DNA of 64,000 nucleotides from Diaporthe sp. PMI_573. Its lineage: Eukaryota; Ascomycota; Sordariomycetes; Diaporthales; Diaporthaceae. Positions 56,300 to 64,000 of this stretch are shown here, one piece after another; position 1 is the first letter of the stretch, and the number at the start of each line of letters is the position of its first letter. The stretch is taken from the NCBI GenBank assembly GCA_021399435.1, contig JAJTUP010000001.1:744001-808000 (forward strand), given 5' to 3'. The notes under the pieces are model-generated. The model saw only the letters and a list, made by a program, of their open reading frames with translations, searched no databases and had not been told where the DNA came from. The position numbers and the translations under genes were made by a program.

Positions 56300-58183
56300 C
56301 TTGAAAAGAGTGGAAGGGTTGGAGAGACGGTCATCGTGAAGGGCCTACATCCAACGAGCAACTGCAGCTCATTTTGTACCTGCATCTCGGAATTCACCCG
56401 GCCAGGCAGCCCTCGGTAAGAGGTATGGCGATGCCATGTCACCATCGAATTTCCGGTGCGCCTTCTCTATTGCGGTCCAAGGCCCGCTATCTCCTCGGCA
56501 CGCAAGACCGTCCCCACAGAGCGTGACGGCGGTGATGCCAAGAACGCCAGAAGCGGGTTGGCGTTAGTGGATCTGCATGTACATTGTCAGGTCGCATTCG
56601 TGCCGCAATAAAGCTTCGGGATAGCGTCAGCCGAACGACCAGCTCTACCTCAGGGTGGTATCCGTACATCAACCAAGAGGGGACGCAGCCAAGAACCCCA
56701 CAGTCCACATGATGCATCTCCAGGGGGTTGTTTGCCCCGGATCTTGTCTCGATCATTCCCCAGGAGTGACGGTTGAAGGGAATGAAGCTACAAAACTTGG
56801 CATACTCGCTATTCCAGTGCTTAATTTCGTTAATGAAGCCGCGATAATATCGCGATAGAAAATATTCAAGGCTTGACGTGCCTCAGCTGGGTGCAATTTG
56901 TCCAGAAATTGAAAGAGAATAGATATGGTACATTTTACAAACTGCCTACTAGCAGGAATGTATGAGAGCATAGGGAGCTGGAAGCATGCTTTTGTGAATT
57001 CGTCTCTGTGTCCATGAAGTTTTAGCTCTCCTCCTGGGGATGTGAGATGGATCAAGGTTGCAATGCTCGGGAACTCGAAGTTTTTAGACGCGATTTCCCC
57101 TTGGTCGGACTGGACGTTGATAGACAGAAAAGGTGGGAATTACAGAGATGAGTCTGTGAAAGATCTCACAAAGTGTCCGATCTACATAGACTTCCTGGTA
57201 AGGAAGCAGAGCTCAGGTCCTAAGAAAACAATGTTGTGAATGTCTCGTGCCTCGAATGTGTTGATTCGGGACACAATTAGTGATGTCATTATTCCAGCAC
57301 TAACGATAGACTCGCCACTGAGCATAAACATGACATTGGGTCATATCCTTTATAGCAAAATCGGCGATGGTGTAACTGACCCAGAGTAAAATGTATGGCC
57401 AGGAAGAACATCCTGACAGTTGGAATTCACTCAGTCAACAAACTCGGCAAGAATCTGCTGCTGTATCAGGTCTAAGGCGCTTGGTCTTTGAGCGTGTAGC
57501 ACAGCTTTACAAGAGTATGTGAACGGATTAAAAACGAAACCAACTCCCCTAGATGGCATACCGGCAAGATGATCCCAACACCGGCATACTTTCACGACTT
57601 TTAATTACATTGGTCGTGCGCGGAAACAATGCCAGGCCGCTGACTTGATTCAATTCGACGAAAATTGTGCAGTTGGCACTATGCTGACTCCGTTGATTCC
57701 CATTGAACGCTTCCGAACGAGACTCATTCTTGAGGCACGAGCACATCCGCTCGTACCCAGGCCGTGGCCACAGAGCAACACAATGCCCACCCAACAGAGG
57801 CAACAACGGATCGTGATTCATCGCCCACTGCCTGTAAGAAATTTTGCTTCACATCTCAATGCAAGTCAGCTGTCTGTCAGCACCTCTTGCGAAGAGCGAG
57901 CTTAGTGCAAGCTCGGTATTTCCCGCTTGGCGAGAACACTGGTGGCAATGGCCTGAGTGTCATATCATCCCTGGCATTTAACCCAGTAACTGAAAATAAG
58001 ACCGCCAAGATACTGCCCTGCGAGTGGGAAAGGCTCCTCGGCTTTAGCCGAAAAGGTCATACGGTTTCGAAAAGCCAAGACGCTGCACTGCGGAAGTGTC
58101 CATGAGCTTTGTGGATTGAGGAAATCATGACAAATTACCCTATGGAAGGCGCATAGCGCAGTCCAGTATAACATTGCAATTGA
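56300..58183. other. Intergenic region
   Basis: About 1.9 kb between the start of the lyase-like gene and the 3' end of the HET gene. ORFs are short and lack motifs. It contains the second copy of the 20-bp sequence also found at 45190. Confidence 0.55.
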
Positions 58184-60134
58184 CTAACGAATTGCAACAG
58201 CCTGCGCCGATGACTCCAAATTCAACCTTTTACCCTTAACAAGACCCACTCCGACTCTCCTGCAGATCATCCTTCCTTCTGTTGTATACAATCGCCCTTC
58301 GGATATTGCAATGACGAGGACATAGTGTGTTGTCTCCTCAGTCGCATTGTATTCCTTATCCCTGCCTAAAACAACCCACATCAGGTCTTCTCCCTTGATC
58401 TTGGTCGAATCATGGGTGTCACACACGACCATGATCCCATTCTGCGCAGTCCACTCATCTCCCGTCAACGTGAAAGACCTCGCCCATGCTTTGAGCTCCG
58501 GGGAACCCTTTCCGCGAAGTAGCCGCCATGTATGTGCATCTCCAGACGCCCAAGGACTCTGTATGGCGTTTTGGAACCAGTCAATCTTTCCAAAAGGCAT
58601 TTCGACGAAGTCAATGGCACCATTGTATGCCATCCATGACCAGCTCGGCACAGGGGCAGATTCATTTGTGGGTATCCTATCTAGAGGCTTTCCACCAGTT
58701 TCACGCTGCCACAGGAGACTGCGCTGAAAGAGGCTCCAACCGTCGTCAAAGAGCCCAAAGCCGCCTTTCGCCTCTAGACTTTGAATGAGCCTCCGCTCGA
58801 GTCCGGCGATAGCCAAGGGTCTATCAGTTGTACGGGTGAGTGTGAGACGGGTGTACTGTCTGTACAAATTTTGATAGCGATTGATTCTCTTGCCGCGTCG
58901 GGTTTCCTTATTGCCCAGCTTGGCTGCGAAATTGGGATCACCGAGGAATCCTGCCACTTCGCTGTGATAGCGGTGAATACAAAGGTTTATTGCGTATTCC
59001 AGAACTTAGACCATATTGAAATGGGTGGAGGGCTTACTTGTCCATTTTGGTCAATGTTTCACACCTCACCCCCCTTCCGCATTCCCAGTAAGTCTGGCTG
59101 TCGGTGAAATAGATCGTTCTGCGTGCCAGAGCCCTTTCTTGAAATACCCATCCCCGCTTGTTCAAAGGCGCATCGAGCACGTCCTTTTCAAAGTCATCCA
59201 TGAAACGGCTTAAATATATTGCAGGCAGTCCTTGGGGCCTAAAAATCAGGCATTGACGCGGTCGTTCATGTGGAGTCAAGAAGCCATCATTCTGTCCATG
59301 CGCACTGCTTGCCGCAATCACACAGAATGCATAGCTAAACACGTTTTCCATTTTCTCAGCTTCCTGCTCAAAATCCCCATCGTCCCCCTGTATGATGCAA
59401 ATTGAGTCAATCCAGAGGTATTGGAGTCCAAGTCCACGAGTAGCGCTGATTGCGTCCTGGAACAAGACAGGAAGCTGTTCGAAATCGATCCCCATCCGGT
59501 GCGCGGCAATGTTGGCCGAATTGGTACAGAAATGTGGTTCTGTGCCCCACGGGTGAGAGAAGGCAATGTATCTGATGACATCTGCAGGTTGGGTTTCGTA
59601 GAGGGTGATAACGCTAGATTCCTGGGTGCCGATACGCAGAAGCCTCGTGGGCATGTATGTATTGTTTCGCGGCTGACATTCTGCATGTTCAGTATCGCAG
59701 TCACTCAGAAATTGTTGAAGAATATGGAACTGGAGAGGACTGGCAATCTTAGGTAGCTGTGTCATCCCAATCTGGAGGTCACACGCCTGACTCTCCAAGG
59801 GTTCTGTTACTTCATTATCAACAACAAGCACGTCGAAGGAATTTTGGACAATTTCCAACGTACCTAGACTCCGACGAATAGACAGCACAGGCGGATAACT
59901 CCCGTTTAGGTTGATCATAGATTTCTCGCGGTCGAATCGGAGAGCCGGGAATATATCATGATCTAGATGACTGCTGATCTCCCATCGCATTTTGCAGAAG
60001 TCACACCCGTGTCGACTTTTTTCCAGGCGTTCCCAGCTGTCGATAATGCTGAAACGCGGTGTCCAGAACTGCAGTTTTAGGCAATTGGCACACAGGTGGG
60101 TCGAGCTTGCGACTTTGGGTGGAAATCCCTCCAT
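58184..60134 (-). CDS. HET-domain protein, probably the C-terminal part of a kinase-HET gene
   Basis: Two exons, 60134-59038 and 58961-58184, joined by a 76-nt GTAAGC...CACAG intron, give 624 aa from the first ATG. A Cys-rich N-terminal motif (LCANCLKLQFW ... CDFCKMRW) precedes the HET domain: RYIAFSHPWGTEPHF, LQYLWIDSICIIQGDDGDFE, CVIAASSAHGQNDGFL and KRGWVFQERALARRTIYF. The C-terminal exon has the usual PVPSWSWMAYNGAIDF region. The frame stays open upstream of the ATG to a plausible acceptor before 60200, and a further exon candidate lies at 60402-60324. The true N-terminus is therefore probably upstream and may continue from the kinase gene at 62676. Confidence 0.88.
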
Positions 60135-60713
60135 GCCAGTTTCACTGACAATCTTCTTGGCAAAATCGTTGTCTACGGGGAAATCCCAGTTGGTGCTCAG
60201 CTTGTATTATGTCAGTCCCTGCCTTGGTCAGCATGAAGAACCCAGCCGGGAAGCGCACCTAGACCTAATAGAAGTAGTATGAGTTCTATGAGAATTTGGA
60301 GAAAAACAGCAGCTTCCACTTACAGGCTGGTCAGTTCCTGTCACATTGCGAGTGGCACTTCGGGAGCAGATACGATTTTCAAGGGCAGGGTTCGGGGACG
60401 ATCTTTAGCCAGGACCGTAGCCTGAGCCAAAAAGTAGAATGGTGGTGGGAGCTTACACTCTAGAGCCACAATCCCAGTCAGTCTGTTCTCATGCGAAATT
60501 TAAAAACACGTAATAGAGTCCGGTCACGTACATACTATCGTTTTGTTTGTGTGTCAGCGTCGAAAGGCTTCGATTTAACAAGTTTCAACGGTATGTTCAC
60601 TTACTGTTTGCTGAGACTATGAATCCATGCTCTGTTAGAAGTGATACAATGGTCCGAGCATGACATGATCTCAAGGACCAGTTACACTCACGTTCTAGGA
60701 TTTTCAAGAAGTG

Positions 60714-62676
60714 TTAGCTATTTGCGGAAATCGACCAGTGACAATCAATTAATTGAAAATTCCAGGTTGAACATACTGTCGAGCTGCCTGTCAGCATGGA
60801 AGATACCATAGAAGAGCCCTTTTCAGCCAGAGGGAGGGAACCAGCGCTCTCAGGCTCAGGTTCAACCTCTGGTATCGCAGCCGGGCCCTGGATATTGTCG
60901 TCGCCTTCACCTTGAAGCCAATACAATGGATCTCTCTTGCCTCTATTGATGATGCCGTGGAGCATCATCTTCACCGTCATAGAATCGGCTCGTGTCTGTG
61001 TCTGTGCGTTACCATCGAGGCTTTGTCTCTTACCTTTTGCGGAAGTCAGATCCCCCAACCGGACCACCAGCAATCTTGTTCTAACAACCCCGAGAAGGTC
61101 ACCCAACGCGGTGTTCCCTGCTTTGCACTCGGGCCTTTGAGCAAGCTTATCCATCATTTTACACACTGCTTCGTGAACTCTGGAAGATACCACGCCGTTT
61201 CTCTTTTCCATCTGAAAGTAGTGACATTCTTTGCCGAATTCGTTCACAATCTCGTCGTTGAACGTGTTGAGTTGCCTAGTCCCGTAGACCATCCATACAA
61301 TGAACTCCAATATAATGCAGCCGATGGACCATGTGTCGTATCTTCGCGACCACGTCTTGTTTTCCTCGACTGATTCTGGAGGTTCGTATCTGAAGGTTGT
61401 GAATTTCCTGTTATGACTTTACGTCAGTTTGTGTTGACGGACGCGTTGATTAGCATAAGCAAGATGGTAAGATGCACGAAACTAGATCGAAACGCCCAAC
61501 AGCCATGATGCTTTCGAGATGGTCGCATAAGTAGAAGGTAAGAAATAAATGGTGAAACACTGACGTGTCCGTTGCCTGCTGTCGAAGTTGTGTTGCCAAG
61601 TAGTGGTACTTGGTCAAACCCATGTCGCATATTTTCAAAGTCCCAATAGCAGAATCGTTCCCAGGCGTCTTGATTCGAAGGACATTCTCCGGTTTCATGT
61701 CACCATGTCGAAAGCCCTTGGAATGTATTTCCTCCAACGCATCAGCTAGTCCACGAAGCTGGAGGAGGATGTCTTCGACCAGGGATTTGGTAAGGCGTGG
61801 GCTGTATTCGGCCCAGAATTCCCGTAGATTCCCCCCGTTGGCCCACTCAAACATTAGATAGCGCTCATAGTCTCTGGTGATCGCTGTCATGAACTTGATA
61901 ATGTTCGAGTGGTTACACTTTGCAATCTCTTTGTGGGCCTGGACTTCTTTCTGCCACTCCTTTTCAAGTTCTCGCATCTTGGGCTGATCTTCGGTATACG
62001 CGCGATGCAATTTCTTGATGGCAACATTGGCTCTCTGATTATCAATTATGCACATGTCAGCAAGCGCTGTGGAGATAAAATGAGTGCAAACTCTGGAAGA
62101 TCTCACATGATCTAGATGGGCGGGGTGGATGGTGACCTCGTGTACGTCACCAAACGTGCCTGAGCTTCCCCGATGGCTTGACCATATGAAGGGAAGGACT
62201 TGTGGTCTGTGTAGGTCTACTTCCGGATGCCTCTTGTTGAAAACGGGAGCGAGTGTTTTCCACTGATACTCTTTGAAACTCCGTACCGACAGACGGCTCC
62301 ATGGATCTCGGTATTTTCCGGTGGAGGAGTAGAAGATACGCTTGTTATCATCCCCAACGATTGGCAAATCGGAATCTTTGAAATTGAGTCGCATGAAATA
62401 ATTCATTGCCCGAAAGAGCTTTTGGCCGTCGAAGTCGCAGCAGAGTACAATGACGAATGTCCTCTGGCATTGGCGGGTAATGAAGTCAACAAGTGCTCTG
62501 AGTGGTATCTGGTCCACATCTTCGGCCAGTTCATTGGTTATTGTCTCGGGTGTGAGGATTTCCCTGAAACACCCACGAGGCCAGAACTCTTTTCCGGTGT
62601 CGAAAGAGCTCTTCTCTAACCTTTCTAGCAAGCGATCAATCAGGTCTTCGCCAGTAGTGTTTGGATCGGAATACAT
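60714..62676 (-). CDS. Serine/threonine protein kinase, probably the N-terminal part of a kinase-HET gene
   Basis: Exons 62676-62107, 62034-61565 and 61407-60714 or slightly shorter. The first intron is 72 nt with no stop, so an ORF alone wrongly inserts 24 residues before the ATP-binding Lys. After a ~160-residue N-terminal region come the G-loop (GSSGTFGDVHEV), catalytic Lys (ANVAIKKLH), alpha-C Glu (WQKEVQAHKEIA), an HGD form of the catalytic loop (FRHGDMKPENVL), DMG instead of DFG (KICDMGLTKY) and TTFRYEPPES. The tail is Glu/Pro/Ser-rich. A strong GTATGT donor at 60774, with branch GCTAAC and acceptor at about 60696, suggests the last exon is really spliced onward. No upstream exon could be fixed. 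Confidence 0.8.
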
Positions 62677-63140
62677 TCTTCCAGAGTCAGGGCGAACATG
62701 CTCCGGCTGAAAAGAGACCACCAACAGGAACAATGACCTATTCTGTGTTATGGACCTAGGGTGGAATTAATAAGTGAAGGAACAGATCCCCCGCCCAGCA
62801 GAGCCAGAGCCGCATTGCGCGATGTTAAAATATGGGACCAGTATTCTTCCTTCGGCGCGGGGAAGGAGTGCAGCTCGCTAGCGTCTGTCATGGTTCATGG
62901 TGGGTTGCACAACCTTCCGTTCTCTGGGCCATCTGCGGGAACAACTCATCTTGGTGGGCTACCTGGCTAGGTCCCTACCTTTGCTGGCCGCGTATTTACA
63001 GACCCACCCTGCTATCAGTTTGTGTTGCACTTTGTGCGACCAAGTTCGATGCATTGCTATCTAGGCAGCCGGCGTGCCCCCACTACTACTGGCTTTCGCA
63101 TTGGCGGCACCCGACAGCGATCGGAAGTCGTGACGTCCAA
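62677..63140. promoter_or_regulatory. Divergent promoter region between two kinase genes
   Basis: 464 bp between two kinase starts on opposite strands. It may include a 5' exon of the minus-strand kinase, because a CTCTTTTCAG acceptor-like site lies at about 62711-62702. No specific regulatory site could be assigned. Confidence 0.4.
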
Positions 63141-64000
63141 ATGTCGCCCGCACCTTCCACATTTGAAATAGAACGGCTTACCGGTGTCCTCTGCCTGCCG
63201 ATGTCTCTCATCATGATAGAGAAGACGAAGTCCATCATCAAGCTCTTGGAGGAGGATGTGAACGACTCCGATCTACCGTTGATCAAAGTCCCCAGGTCAA
63301 ACGGCGAGAACTTGTTTGATCTCAGGGTCAAGAGAGACCCAAATAAGAACCTGAGCTGCTTCCAGAAGAAATGGAACCAGCTAAATATCCGGAACTTCGA
63401 AGAATGGCAGTGGGCGACGTTGCCTGTTGAATTTTCCAGGCCCACAGAAGAGGGAGAGGTGAAGCACGATCGATTCGAGGAGCAGCGAGTCTTGCCGTTC
63501 ATCAAGGACAGTAGGGAGCATAAGCCGCATTTCTCTCGCAGAACAGAGCTCGAGGGCGGATTTGCTAGCGTCTTTCGAGTCGGCATCCACCCGAAGCACC
63601 ATAACTTCCACACATCACAGGACAGAACTGATAACGCATACTTCGCCGTCAAAAGACTTCATTCGCAGAGCGAGGATGCATTCAAAAGGGAGGTTGAGAT
63701 GCTCAATAAATTCAGCAGTAACAGGCATGAGCACCTGATCTCTCTTCTTGCCACATATGAACAATTCGACCGCTTCTTCCTGGTCTTTGACTGGGCAGAG
63801 GCAGACCTGCAGCGGTACTGGAGGAAGGTCAACCATACGCCTTCATTCGATTTGAACACAGTGCTGTGGATGATAAGACAGTGTAAGGGTATCGCGAATG
63901 GTATAATCAAGATCCACGAACATCAGTCCACTTACGCGAAGATCGATTCAAGAAGTCGAGGGGAAAATAAGAATGTTGTATTCGGACATCACGGCGACAT
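63141..64000 (+). CDS. Protein kinase, 3' end cut by window
   Basis: An uninterrupted frame runs from the ATG at 63141 to the window edge (286 codons). After ~150 residues (TKSIIKLLEEDVNDSDLPLI, WNQLNIRNFEEWQWATLPV) comes a kinase N-lobe: G-loop ELEGGFASVFRVG, catalytic Lys in YFAVKRLHS, alpha-C Glu in FKREVEMLNKFS, hinge FLVFDWAEADL, and the beginning of the catalytic loop at FGHHGD in the last codons. It uses HGD where most kinases have HRD, like the divergent kinase at 62676. The two share the IHP...H and VKRLH/IKKLH blocks, so they are probably related. Whether it also continues into a HET domain cannot be seen. Confidence 0.87.
   Translation, partial: MSPAPSTFEIERLTGVLCLPMSLIMIEKTKSIIKLLEEDVNDSDLPLIKVPRSNGENLFDLRVKRDPNKNLSCFQKKWNQLNIRNFEEWQWATLPVEFSRPTEEGEVKHDRFEEQRVLPFIKDSREHKPHFSRRTELEGGFASVFRVGIHPKHHNFHTSQDRTDNAYFAVKRLHSQSEDAFKREVEMLNKFSSNRHEHLISLLATYEQFDRFFLVFDWAEADLQRYWRKVNHTPSFDLNTVLWMIRQCKGIANGIIKIHEHQSTYAKIDSRSRGENKNVVFGHHGD

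Noticed and set aside
60600..60700. 3-nt micro-exons (AAC, TAT) between kinase and HET
   Set aside because: Splice-like sites flank them, but I could not build a chain with consistent phase from the kinase to the HET exon, so they are not annotated.

Overview
The window comes from a filamentous ascomycete fungus, most likely Sordariomycetes-like. The evidence is short GT-AG introns of 56-160 nt with CTGAC/CTAAC branch sites, several HET-domain genes, a Zn2Cys6 regulator, F-box/2EXR-type proteins, a GPI-anchored apple-like protein, and transposon remnants that look AT-enriched by RIP-type mutation. Exon boundaries were worked out by hand from splice signals and continuity of reading frame; no database search was run.

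Layout. 1-8300: the 3' part of a vanillyl-alcohol-oxidase-type flavoenzyme, a C2-domain protein and an F-box protein. 8318-16995: a pogo/Fot1-type DNA transposon with ~200-bp inverted repeats and a TA target duplication. Its RIP-like decayed transposase is split by a Ty3/gypsy chromodomain retrotransposon (9662-16008) with two LTRs that read as identical and a GATAA target duplication. 17.2-20.4 kb: two diverged 2EXR/F-box-like paralogues and a tRNA-derived SINE-like fragment. 21.8-24.5 kb: a HET-domain gene and a small membrane ORF. 25.8-36.6 kb: a secreted intradiol dioxygenase, a GPI-anchored apple-like protein and a GT31-like glycosyltransferase, separated by long gene-poor spacers. 39.7-48.6 kb: a likely catabolic cluster of an NmrA/isoflavone-reductase-like enzyme, an isocitrate-lyase/PEP-mutase-family enzyme, a DAL5-type MFS transporter and a Zn2Cys6 regulator. 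49.9-64 kb: a HET pseudogene, a membrane-anchored HET gene, a large secreted polysaccharide-lyase-like protein, and then a kinase and a HET gene on the same strand with candidate exons between them. A second kinase gene is divergent from these and cut by the window edge.

How the genes may work together. The 39.7-48.6 kb genes form a plausible import, conversion and regulation unit. The HET and kinase genes look like part of a self/non-self recognition or programmed-cell-death repertoire. The most interesting readings are three. First, the retrotransposon shows a complete set of control signals: an 11-nt self-primer pair of the Tf1/sushi type, and a -1 frameshift heptamer followed by a pseudoknot-capable stem. 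Second, its RT-RNase H region carries six successive frame breaks, all in the same direction. Third, a kinase-HET fusion appears to be joined by small exons that simple ORF calling misses.
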